Positions 57,089 to 64,000 of a stretch of 64,000 nt of DNA are shown here, piece after piece. The DNA lies in NCBI RefSeq assembly GCF_037976325.1, contig NZ_CP150265.1, positions 6,737,001 to 6,801,000 of the forward strand, written 5' to 3'. A program made the position numbers and the translations under genes. This DNA comes from Paenibacillus sp. FSL K6-3182 (GTDB taxonomy: Bacteria > Bacillota > Bacilli > Paenibacillales > Paenibacillaceae). Within the stretch, counting starts at the first letter, position 1, and each line of letters opens with the position of its first letter. Below the pieces are notes generated by a model. It was given only the letters and a program-made list of their open reading frames with translations. It had not been told where the DNA came from and searched no databases.

Positions 57089-57552
57089 CTGGAAGCACAC
57101 ATATGTGCTTCCAGCCACAAAACAGTATATGTTGATCGTCCTTGAGCACACATTTGCGCTTACAGCCTCAATATAGCCTAGGTAGCTCGTCCGTAAGCAC
57201 ACATATGTGCTTATTACGCCAATTCGAAGTGTGCGCAACAATGAAAAATGGCTGTAAGCACACATTTGCGCTTACAGCCTCAATATAGCCTATATAGCTC
57301 GTCCGTAAGCACATATACGTGCTTATTACGCCAATTCGACGTGTGCGCAACAATGAAAAATGGCTGTAAGCACACATTTGCGCTTACAGCCTCAATATAG
57401 CCTAGGTAGCTCGTCCGTAAGCACACATACGTGCTTATTACGCCAATTCGACGTGTGCGCAACAACGAAAAATGGCTGTAAGCACACATTTGCGCTTACA
57501 GCCTCAAAATAGCCTATGTGGCTCGTCCGTAAGCACACATATGTGCTTATTA
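57089..57552 (-). repeat. Second tandem array of the 112-bp palindrome repeat (about four units)
   Basis: 26-bp palindromes start at 57089, 57140, 57191, 57252, 57303, 57364, 57415, 57476 and 57527, so spacings are 51 and then alternately 61 and 51. The strong ones read CTGTAAGC...GCTTACAG; alternate ones are weaker (CCGTAAGCACA...TGTGCTTATTA). Period 112 bp, equal to the array at 36.6-37.9 kb, and the sequence aligns best to that array when reversed. The first element is CTGGAAG/CTTCCAG, a change that keeps pairing. The last one overlaps the stop codon of the next gene. Frames read through it are not genes. Confidence 0.93.
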
Positions 57553-59145
57553 CGCCAATTCGACGTGCGAGGAACATTGAAAAAGGCTGCTCCTCCTATT
57601 GATGGCAGTCAACAACGACTTTGCTTCCTCATGTTCTGGCTCCATCGCCAAAACTTGATGCGCATATTGCAATGCTTCTGGCTCTTCGCCCTCTTCATAG
57701 CAGCAAATCGCCAGCTTGTAGAGTGCATCCGCATTAGTCTTGCCAGCCTCCATCGAACGCTCCAAATATAGCCTCGCATCCGCATACAACTCCAGCTCAT
57801 AAAGCAGACTTCCGCATGCCAAAGCCAAATGGTGCTGTTCATTCATCGGATAATAGCTCGCCCACATCATTTGCATGCCCCGCCGAAGATCATCGGCTTC
57901 TTCGTCGCTGCTATCTGGCAGCAGCGACTGTATGCGCTCAGCGCTTTGAATGAACAATTGCGCATCGTAGCGGCTGAGTCGCCAGAAAGGTAAAATAGAA
58001 TAAAGCTCTAGCGACTCCAAATGCTCATCAAACCATAACTTCAAGCTAAAGAAATCATCCGGTCCAAAACGTTCAACAAAACGACGATAAGCTAAGCGTG
58101 TGTTCGCATAGGTCGCTGGCTTCTCCAGCATGATGATGCAGCCGACATTCAAATTTTTATAATGATGGTTAGTAAAATAGGACAATGCGCCTTTTTGTTC
58201 AAAAACATGCTGTATAGCATGATAATTGGCCGTGAGCGAAAAGCTGCCGTGATGAATCAGCTCGGGCGGCTCAGCAAATGCCCAGTTCTCCATTCGGTGA
58301 TCGCCTTTATCGGCTGTAAGCAGCACAAATCCCGCTTGTGATAACCGTCCAAGCCGTTCAAGACAATCCATCCCAATCTCCGGGAAGAGGATATGCGAAT
58401 CCTCAAGCTGCTGCTTATACAGCTCAATCACATTCCGATAAGGATACGATTGCTCTTCATACTCGGCTGCTCTTCGGTAATGATACTCGGGTTCTATGCT
58501 CACCAGCATGTCCGATACATCTCTGCCATCCTCCTCAGCAGCAGGTACCGCGAAGGACACTTTACATTCAAAAGTATGACCTTCATCCACATAAATGAGC
58601 TCCTGCGGAATGCTGTCAAAAAAATAATTGGCAACAAGCAGCAGCGGCTCCTTCAGGTCTGCCTGCTTTATCGTGACGCTCGATTCCGTCAATCGAAGCT
58701 CTGTATCACGTACCGCGTCAAACTTAGCGAAATCGAGTATTCCTTGCTGGACAAATGGCTGTAAGCGTTCATGCTGCTGCCAATAGGCAATATTTTTGAC
58801 TGGCAAATCACTCATGATGTAACGAAACGGCGGAAGCTCCATACCTGCAAAATCTATCAACTCACATAATGCCGTCAACACTTGAAAGGCTAGTCTACCC
58901 GAGCCTGCTCCAAGCTCAAGGATCGTAATCGGTTCCTCCGATATGCCGCCTAACCTTGCTCTATCCTGTAAAAACCCAAATATGATCTCCGCATAAGCAG
59001 ACGCGATCACAGGATTGTTCGTAATGTACTGCGGCACTTCATCATTTTGCCACGCCTCGATGCCCTGCTCTTCAAAATAAGCGCGCTGCAGCTCCCAAAT
59101 CGGCGCTTCGCTAAATCGGTAAATCGGCTGATCGCTATTATTCAT
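57550..59145 (-). CDS. MidA-like SAM-dependent methyltransferase with C-terminal TPR region
   Basis: 531 residues. The methyltransferase fold is seen in AYAEIIFGFLQ and motif I ITILELGAGSGRLAFQVL, then YIMSDLPVKN, LLLVANYFFDSIPQEL and VLLTADKGDHRME. This resembles the MidA/NDUFAF7 (COG1565) group. From about 440 the sequence forms TPR-like helical pairs (LALACGSLLYELELYADARLYLERSME, DALYKLAICCYEEGEEPEALQYAHQVLA). The last ~10 residues (CSSHVELA) and the TAA stop are encoded by the edge of the palindrome array, so the original C-terminus may have been different. Target unknown. Confidence 0.85.
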   Translation of the reverse strand: MNNSDQPIYRFSEAPIWELQRAYFEEQGIEAWQNDEVPQYITNNPVIASAYAEIIFGFLQDRARLGGISEEPITILELGAGSGRLAFQVLTALCELIDFAGMELPPFRYIMSDLPVKNIAYWQQHERLQPFVQQGILDFAKFDAVRDTELRLTESSVTIKQADLKEPLLLVANYFFDSIPQELIYVDEGHTFECKVSFAVPAAEEDGRDVSDMLVSIEPEYHYRRAAEYEEQSYPYRNVIELYKQQLEDSHILFPEIGMDCLERLGRLSQAGFVLLTADKGDHRMENWAFAEPPELIHHGSFSLTANYHAIQHVFEQKGALSYFTNHHYKNLNVGCIIMLEKPATYANTRLAYRRFVERFGPDDFFSLKLWFDEHLESLELYSILPFWRLSRYDAQLFIQSAERIQSLLPDSSDEEADDLRRGMQMMWASYYPMNEQHHLALACGSLLYELELYADARLYLERSMEAGKTNADALYKLAICCYEEGEEPEALQYAHQVLAMEPEHEEAKSLLTAINRRSSLFQCSSHVELA

Positions 59146-59302
59146 TCTTTTAAACCTACTTTGCTTAATATAATAAAAGAATTAATCTGGCCTTATCCAA
59201 ATATCCTAGGTCAAATCCATCCGCTTTAAACCTAGCATCTGTATGCAGCCTTGTCTACTCTCGCCTTAATGAACCAGCGAAATGGTTTCACCTGCCCTAC
59301 GC

Positions 59303-59340
59303 AAAAGAGGAGACGAGCCTGCAGGCTCGTCTCCTCTTTT
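59303..59340. terminator. Strong intrinsic terminator
   Basis: A 17-bp perfect stem, AAAAGAGGAGACGAGCC with GGCTCGTCTCCTCTTTT, and a TGCA loop. It ends the ABC-F gene on the minus strand. Confidence 0.92.
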
Positions 59341-59357
59341 TGGCTATATTAGACGAA

Positions 59358-60914
59358 TTAAAATACCTTCGTCGTCCATGATTCACAGTTCCATGTATCG
59401 GTTACAACATCGCGGTAAAATTCTGGTTCGTGAGAGATAAGCAAAATGCTGCCTTTGTACGCCTTAAGCGCACGTTTCAGCTCATCCTTCGCATCGACAT
59501 CCAAGTGATTGGTCGGCTCATCCAGGACTAACAGGTTTGTTTCGCTGTTGATCAGCTTGCAAAGGCGAACCTTCGCCTTCTCGCCGCCGCTAAGCACCGC
59601 AATTTTGCTTTCAATATGCTTGGTCGTCAGCCCGCATTTCGCGAGTGCCGCCCGTACTTCGAATTGGGAGAGTGAAGGGAACTCCTTCCACACTTCCTCA
59701 ATACACGTATTGTAGTTTGCATCCTTAATTTCCTGTTGGAAATATCCGATTTGCTGATGCTCCCCGCGCTGTACCGTACCCGATATAGCTGGAATTTCGC
59801 CTAAAATACTGCGAAGCAGCGTCGTTTTACCAATACCGTTCGCCCCTACGAGAGCAATCTTCTGACCGCGTTCCATACGAAGATCAAGCGGTCTCGACAA
59901 CGGACTGTCATATCCGATAACAAGCTCCTTCGTCTCAAATATGAGCTTGCCCGAGGTTCTTCCGTCCTTGAAGTTGAACTGCGGCTTCGGCTTTTCCTTC
60001 GCAATTTCAATGACTTCCATCTTATCGAGCTTCTTCTGTCTCGACATCGCCATGTTCCGCGTCGCTACGCTCGCTTTGTTGCGTGCTACGAAGTCCTTCA
60101 AATCAGCTATTTCCTGCTGCTGACGCTTATATGCCGATTCAAGCTGCTGCTTTTTCATTTCATGAACCTGTTGGAAGTATTCATAATCGCCCACATAGCG
60201 GTTCAGCTCTTGATTCTCCATATGATAAATGAGGTTAATTACACTGTTAAGGAACGGAATATCATGTGAAATGAGAATGAATGCATTCTCGTACTCTTGC
60301 AAGTAACGCTTCAGCCATTCGATATGCTGCTCATCGAGATAGTTCGTCGGCTCATCGAGAAGCAAAATGTCCGGCTTCTCCAGCAGCAGCTTCGCTAGAA
60401 GCACCTTCGTCCGCTGCCCTCCGCTCAAATCATTAACGTCCTTATCGAGACCAATATCCGTAAGGCCAAGACCACGAGCCGTTTCGTCAATTTTCGCGTC
60501 AATCAAATAGAAATCCTGATTCGTCAGCGTATCCTGAATCGTTCCAACATCCTCAAGCATTTGCTCGAGTTCCTCTGGCGTCACATCGCCCATTCTGCCG
60601 TACATATCGTTCATTTCTTGTTCCATATCGAGCAGGTACTGAAAAGCTCCCTTCAGCACGTCCCGCATCGTCATTCCTTTGCTGAGAACCGCATGCTGAT
60701 CGAGATAACCTACGCGCATGCGCTTCGACCATTCAACCTTGCCGTCGTCAGGCTGCAGCTTGCCTGTAATAATGTTCATAAAAGTGGACTTGCCCTCGCC
60801 GTTAGCGCCGATCAGTCCAATATGCTCGCCTTTAAGCAGGCGGAAGGATACGTCGTTGAAGATCGCGCGATCTCCAAAGCCGTGGCTTAGTCGTTCTACG
60901 TTTAATATGCTCAT
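59358..60914 (-). CDS. ABC-F family ATPase (ribosome-associated)
   Basis: About 518 residues, two ABC domains in tandem without membrane spans. Walker A GANGEGKST and GANGIGKTT, signatures LSGGQRTKV and LSGGEKAKV, Walker B ILLLDEPTNYLD and LLVLDEPTNHLD. Between them is the charged P-site linker (HEMKKQQLESAYKRQQQEIADLKDF), typical of ABC-F factors that act on the ribosome. The start sequence is close to Bacillus YfmM as I remember it. AAGGTG lies 6 bases before the ATG at 60914; the GTG at 60923 overlaps that site. A housekeeping translation factor is more likely than drug resistance. Confidence 0.94.
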   Translation of the reverse strand: MSILNVERLSHGFGDRAIFNDVSFRLLKGEHIGLIGANGEGKSTFMNIITGKLQPDDGKVEWSKRMRVGYLDQHAVLSKGMTMRDVLKGAFQYLLDMEQEMNDMYGRMGDVTPEELEQMLEDVGTIQDTLTNQDFYLIDAKIDETARGLGLTDIGLDKDVNDLSGGQRTKVLLAKLLLEKPDILLLDEPTNYLDEQHIEWLKRYLQEYENAFILISHDIPFLNSVINLIYHMENQELNRYVGDYEYFQQVHEMKKQQLESAYKRQQQEIADLKDFVARNKASVATRNMAMSRQKKLDKMEVIEIAKEKPKPQFNFKDGRTSGKLIFETKELVIGYDSPLSRPLDLRMERGQKIALVGANGIGKTTLLRSILGEIPAISGTVQRGEHQQIGYFQQEIKDANYNTCIEEVWKEFPSLSQFEVRAALAKCGLTTKHIESKIAVLSGGEKAKVRLCKLINSETNLLVLDEPTNHLDVDAKDELKRALKAYKGSILLISHEPEFYRDVVTDTWNCESWTTKVF

Positions 60915-61003
60915 GAATGACACCTTTTCTTTTGGAATATTATCGTTTTATTATAAACGTTATAGGCCCTACAACTCAATGTGGGATTAAATTGTTCATG
61001 AAC

Positions 61004-61033
61004 TTCGACACGATTCGATAATTTTGATATAAT
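61004..61033 (+). promoter_or_regulatory. Promoter of the EAL gene
   Basis: -35 TTCGAC (61004-61009), 18-bp spacer, perfect -10 TATAAT (61028-61033). The predicted start near 61040 lies past the ATG at 61038, which supports the downstream ATG at 61077 as the true start. Confidence 0.55.
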
Positions 61034-61076
61034 TAACATGAAATTTTTAACATATTTCGGGTTAGGCGGTGCCATC

Positions 61077-62072
61077 ATGAGTTGTCAAAATTGTGAGCTT
61101 GTCCCCCCTATTCAAGACCAAGGTAAGATAAAACTCGTTACCCCGCAGAAATCCGAACAGATACAATACACATCCAAAGAACAGCTTTTGGAGTATTTGA
61201 ATAAGCTGTTGCAGCAATTGAGTCCGGAAGAGCAATCATCTGTTCAAATCGAATTTGGGAACGTAGGAGAGACAAGCTCTGCTTTGACTCCCTATCGTCT
61301 CCCTCTCAACCTATTTGCCGCACGCATTCATCACCATCACCTCGTCCATATGATAGCTGATAATCATTTTACAAGTTTTATGCAGCCCATTATGGATATC
61401 GATAGCCAAAACATTTTCGCCTATGAGTTTCTCATGCGCCCTGCCGAAGGGCAACCTGCCTTCCAACCTTATGAACTATTTCAGGTTGCACAGCAAACTG
61501 GCCTGCATTCTTTTCTTGATCGCTCTGCCCGTATTTCAGCGATTCAAGTCAGTGCTATGCACCTCAAAAAGGGAACAAAACGGTTCATAAACTTTTTACC
61601 TTCATCCATTTATAATCCTAATTATTGCTTAAGTCATACCTTTGAGGCGATTGAGCAATATGAGCAGGACCCGCAGGATTTTGTTTTTGAAGTCGTAGAA
61701 ACGGAAAAGATTTCGGATGTGTTGCATTTAAAAAACATTTTTAATGTATACAAAGAGCACGGTATTCAAGTTGCACTGGATGATGTTGGATCTGGATTTT
61801 CTACGTTAGACGTTTTGGAAGAGCTCAAGCCCCATTTTGTAAAAATAGATCGTGAATTGGTAAGCCACTGCGATAGCAACGATAAGAAACAGAAGCTCAT
61901 TGCAGACATCGTGCGAAGTGCGAGATCGTTTGGCGCTACGGTTTTAGCAGAAGGAGTGGAACGGAAAGAAGAGCTCGATTTCTGTAAAACGCAGCAGATC
62001 ACTCTTGCTCAGGGTTATTTAATAGGCAAACCTGCCCCGCTGCCATTATCAAATAAACCAATTTTGATTTAA
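61077..62072 (+). CDS. Stand-alone EAL-domain protein (c-di-GMP phosphodiesterase-like)
   Basis: About 331 residues. A Cys-containing N-terminal part (MSCQNCEL) and ~90 residues of unknown fold precede an EAL domain. EAL itself reads EFL (FAYEFLMR), but the catalytic glutamate is kept, as are the Asn in INFLPSSIY, the Glu in FEVVETE, DDVGSGFS, the Lys in VKIDREL and AEGVE. It could still hydrolyse c-di-GMP. The start at 61077 has AGGCGGTG 5 bases upstream; the in-frame ATG at 61038 has no ribosome binding site and overlaps the promoter. Confidence 0.9.
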   Translation: MSCQNCELVPPIQDQGKIKLVTPQKSEQIQYTSKEQLLEYLNKLLQQLSPEEQSSVQIEFGNVGETSSALTPYRLPLNLFAARIHHHHLVHMIADNHFTSFMQPIMDIDSQNIFAYEFLMRPAEGQPAFQPYELFQVAQQTGLHSFLDRSARISAIQVSAMHLKKGTKRFINFLPSSIYNPNYCLSHTFEAIEQYEQDPQDFVFEVVETEKISDVLHLKNIFNVYKEHGIQVALDDVGSGFSTLDVLEELKPHFVKIDRELVSHCDSNDKKQKLIADIVRSARSFGATVLAEGVERKEELDFCKTQQITLAQGYLIGKPAPLPLSNKPILI

Positions 62073-62096
62073 TTAACTTCATCTGAACCCATCGTT

Positions 62097-62136
62097 GCCA
62101 CGGTATCCTCCATGTGATTATCGTGGCCTTTTTTTA
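62097..62136 (+). terminator. Intrinsic terminator of the EAL gene
   Basis: GCCACG and CGTGGC close a long, partly paired stem followed by seven T. Confidence 0.75.
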
Positions 62137-62308
62137 TACATGTTCAACCCATTCCCTCTTTCTCTTAAACTCCAATAATCAAATGCAGCTCTCCAAAGCG
62201 CAGTTCGCGATTGACAATAGCAAGGCAAGTGGTTAATATTATCATATAAAACTATTCTAGTTTTTTTAGTTTTCTCAAGTCTAAAGTTTTCTCTCAGGGG
62301 GTCTGTTC

Positions 62309-62878
62309 TTGATAGATCGAATTATGAAAGCATTTATCGAAGAGATTCATGATAAAGGAATCAAATTTACAATGGACGATTTGGCCTCTCGGCTAGGGAT
62401 TAGCAAACGGACATTGTACGAGCATTTCCCTTCTAAAGTAAGTATTTTGGAAGCACTCATTGCGCAAACTTTAGGTGAATTCGATGAGAAAACAGCTCTG
62501 ATCACACAAGATGCAAGCTTATCGATTATTGAGAAAATCAGAGGTATTGTAACCCTTCTAACAAAACATTATGAATTATATGATATACGGATACTGGAGC
62601 AAATGAAGCGTTACTACCCAGAGCAATGGAAAAAAATTGATGATGCGCTGACCGATGACTGGGATGCATTGCGCAGCGTCATTGAACAAGGCATTCACGA
62701 AGGCATTATAGTTAACAAAAATATATCTGTCATTATGAAGCTAATGATCGACGCAGCAAACTCAACACTCGATCAACGCTTTTATCAAAAAAATGATATT
62801 ACGCTTTCCGAAGCTTTATCCACCATTGTCGATATTATTCTATTTGGACTAGTACCTAGAGCTTCAAAGGGAGAATAA
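62309..62878 (+). CDS. TetR-family transcriptional regulator
   Basis: 189 residues starting at a TTG with AGGGGG 7 bases upstream. The N-terminal TetR helix-turn-helix is clear: FTMDDLASRLGISKRTLYEHFPSKVSILEALI. The helical rest is an unspecified ligand pocket. It precedes an acetyltransferase and an MFS exporter on the same strand and probably controls them. A terminator overlaps its stop codon, so the downstream genes may have a promoter of their own. Confidence 0.92.
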   Translation: MIDRIMKAFIEEIHDKGIKFTMDDLASRLGISKRTLYEHFPSKVSILEALIAQTLGEFDEKTALITQDASLSIIEKIRGIVTLLTKHYELYDIRILEQMKRYYPEQWKKIDDALTDDWDALRSVIEQGIHEGIIVNKNISVIMKLMIDAANSTLDQRFYQKNDITLSEALSTIVDIILFGLVPRASKGE

Positions 62879-62903
62879 AAGCCAACGCTTTTATTCTTTT
62901 TTT
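62872..62903 (+). terminator. Terminator overlapping the TetR stop codon
   Basis: AGAATAAAAGC and GCTTTTATTCT form an 11-bp perfect stem with a CAAC loop, followed by a run of T. Confidence 0.85.
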
Positions 62904-62981
62904 AAACAGCTAGAAAACTACAAAAACAAAAATAGTTTCATGAGTATTGAAATTTACTGCAAAAGAAAGCGAGTGAACAGA

Positions 62982-63434
62982 ATGAGTCTTCATTTTTGTA
63001 AAGTAACAACAGAAAACTGGCGCGCTGTAGCCGCATTATCGGTGTCCAAGGAGCAGCAACCATTTATCGAAAGCAACGCCTTTTCTTTAGCCGAATGTTT
63101 ATTTGAGAAAAACGCAGCATCGCTTGCATTATATGATGGGGAAACCTTAGTCGGCTATGCGATGTACGGCTGGCAAAACAACGTGAACAAGAGTGTGTGG
63201 CTGGACCGCTTTATGATTGATCACCGCTTCCAAGGAAACGGATATGCCAAACGTTTTATCCCCATACTACTCGAATATTTACAGCACTTATATGAAAGCC
63301 GAACCATTTATTTGAGCCTCCATCAACATAATTCGCGTGCTCAACAGCTTTATGAACATTTTGGATTCCGCTTAAACGGTGAGATTGATGCAGACGGGCC
63401 GGTTGTCGGAATGGTCATGGAATTAAATTTATAG
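62982..63434 (+). CDS. bltD: Spermine/spermidine N-acetyltransferase-like (BltD type) GNAT protein
   Basis: About 150 residues. The GNAT core is VWLDRFMIDHRFQGNGYAKRFI with the Q/RxxGxG/A acetyl-CoA loop. Similarity to Bacillus BltD runs along the length as I recall it (VGYAMYG, WLDRFMID, IYLSLHQHNSRAQQLYEHFGFRLNGEID). BltD acetylates polyamines and lies beside the Blt efflux pump. An MFS gene follows here 21 bp downstream. GAGTG lies about 8 bases before the ATG at 62982; the in-frame ATG at 62940 has no ribosome binding site. Confidence 0.85.
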   Translation: MSLHFCKVTTENWRAVAALSVSKEQQPFIESNAFSLAECLFEKNAASLALYDGETLVGYAMYGWQNNVNKSVWLDRFMIDHRFQGNGYAKRFIPILLEYLQHLYESRTIYLSLHQHNSRAQQLYEHFGFRLNGEIDADGPVVGMVMELNL

Positions 63435-63455
63435 AAACATAATAGGTGAAACCAT

Positions 63456-64000
63456 ATGAAAACATTATTTAGTAATCGCGTTTATTTATTAGTTACCGCT
63501 TCTGATTTATTGCAAAATATAGGTACATGGATACGGAACATTGCTTTGCTCTTTTTTGTATTGGAAAAATCAAATAATGACCCGGTCGCTGTGTCGATGC
63601 TGACGGTTATCGAATATTTTCCTATCTTTGCTGTTGCCCTTGTAGGCGGGGCACTCGTTGATCGGTGGAATCCCAAAAAAACGATGATTATAGCTGACTT
63701 ATTAAGTATCGTATCTATTTTGCTCATCATTGGCGTTTTGGATCTAGGCTTCTGGCCAGCTATTTATATAGCCACTTTCGTATCAACTATTATTACACAG
63801 TTCTCTCAGCCATCATCCATTAAGCTTATTAAACGTTATGTCGAACCGCAGCATGTTGGAGCAGCTGTTGGTTTAACGCAAAGCATGAACTCGATTTTCA
63901 TGATTGTTGGGCCTGTCATCGGTACCGCTATTTACGTTAATTTTGGACTTAAGGTGTCCTTATACAGCTTATTGATCCTATTCGCCCTTTCTGCCTCCTT
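63456..64000 (+). CDS. MFS transporter, N-terminal part (runs off window)
   Basis: Starts at the ATG at 63456 (AGGTGA 6 bases upstream) and stays open to the window end, giving 181 residues. MKTLFSNRVYLLVTASDLLQN, the motif-A-like loop GGALVDRWNPKKTMIIADL and about five hydrophobic spans fit the MFS_3/enterobactin-exporter-like group. It lies 21 bp after the acetyltransferase, as in a small polyamine or drug efflux operon. Not the same subfamily as classical Blt, judging by eye. C-terminal half missing. Confidence 0.88.
   Translation, partial: MKTLFSNRVYLLVTASDLLQNIGTWIRNIALLFFVLEKSNNDPVAVSMLTVIEYFPIFAVALVGGALVDRWNPKKTMIIADLLSIVSILLIIGVLDLGFWPAIYIATFVSTIITQFSQPSSIKLIKRYVEPQHVGAAVGLTQSMNSIFMIVGPVIGTAIYVNFGLKVSLYSLLILFALSAS

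Noticed and set aside
57053-57577. Minus-strand frames of about 70 codons (MCAYSHFSLL...) in the second array
   Set aside because: Same reason: each is one repeat unit read in frame, with no start signal.

Overview
The window looks like chromosomal DNA of a Paenibacillus-type bacterium (Bacillota, Paenibacillaceae). The evidence is Gram-positive style ribosome binding sites with frequent TTG and GTG starts, two very large exported proteins with S-layer homology (SLH) domains, sugar ABC transporters made of a ~550-residue lipoprotein and two permeases without their own ATPase, a membrane-bound AraC regulator, and CcpA-type cre sites. I see no rRNA, tRNA, prophage, transposase or CRISPR. The species is an inference; nothing in the sequence names it.

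Layout. 1-5.4 kb: a truncated Gfo/Idh/MocA oxidoreductase divergent from an AraC regulator, an ArsB/NhaD-type transporter, a Zn-ribbon Nudix hydrolase, lipoate-protein ligase and two tiny proteins. 5.5-11.7 kb: a chemotaxis receptor and a 1449-residue cell-surface protein with an M28 aminopeptidase, an M14 carboxypeptidase-like domain and SLH repeats. 12.0-20.1 kb: an arginine/ornithine/proline catabolic cluster (rocA, proline dehydrogenase, arginase, rocD, amino-acid ABC transporter) next to a GntR regulator. A shared TTGTATACAA-type palindrome sits just downstream of the -10 of three promoters here, including the one in front of the surface peptidase, so I propose one regulon that couples peptide digestion to arginine and proline use. 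20.1-23.3 kb: a GGDEF/EAL protein and small proteins.

23.7-36.3 kb: a sugar locus with a cre-controlled SGNH esterase and a minus-strand series: MFS transporter, LacI regulator, GH35 beta-galactosidase-like enzyme, two permeases, binding lipoprotein, TIM-barrel isomerase, ThuA-like protein and Gfo/Idh oxidoreductase. The promoter has three LacI-type palindromes and an overlapping cre. The LacI gene appears to start with ATC. 38.0-57.1 kb: a second glycan locus with a 1847-residue GH27/X2/SLH surface enzyme, two paralogous binding lipoproteins around a permease pair, a membrane AraC regulator, a GH95 fucosidase-like enzyme, an enolase-superfamily dehydratase, an SDR and an AraC activator. It fits release and oxidation of fucose- or galactose-type sugars from plant glycans.

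This second locus is bracketed by two tandem arrays of a 112-bp repeat (36.57-37.85 kb and 57.09-57.55 kb). Both are built from 26-bp palindromes of the form CTGTAAG-N12-CTTACAG spaced alternately 51 and 61 bp, and they appear to lie in opposite orientations. One array supplies the stop codon of the neighbouring methyltransferase gene. I consider these arrays the most unusual structure in the window. 57.6-64 kb: a MidA-like methyltransferase with TPRs, an ABC-F ATPase, a stand-alone EAL protein, and a TetR / polyamine acetyltransferase / MFS exporter group cut by the window end.
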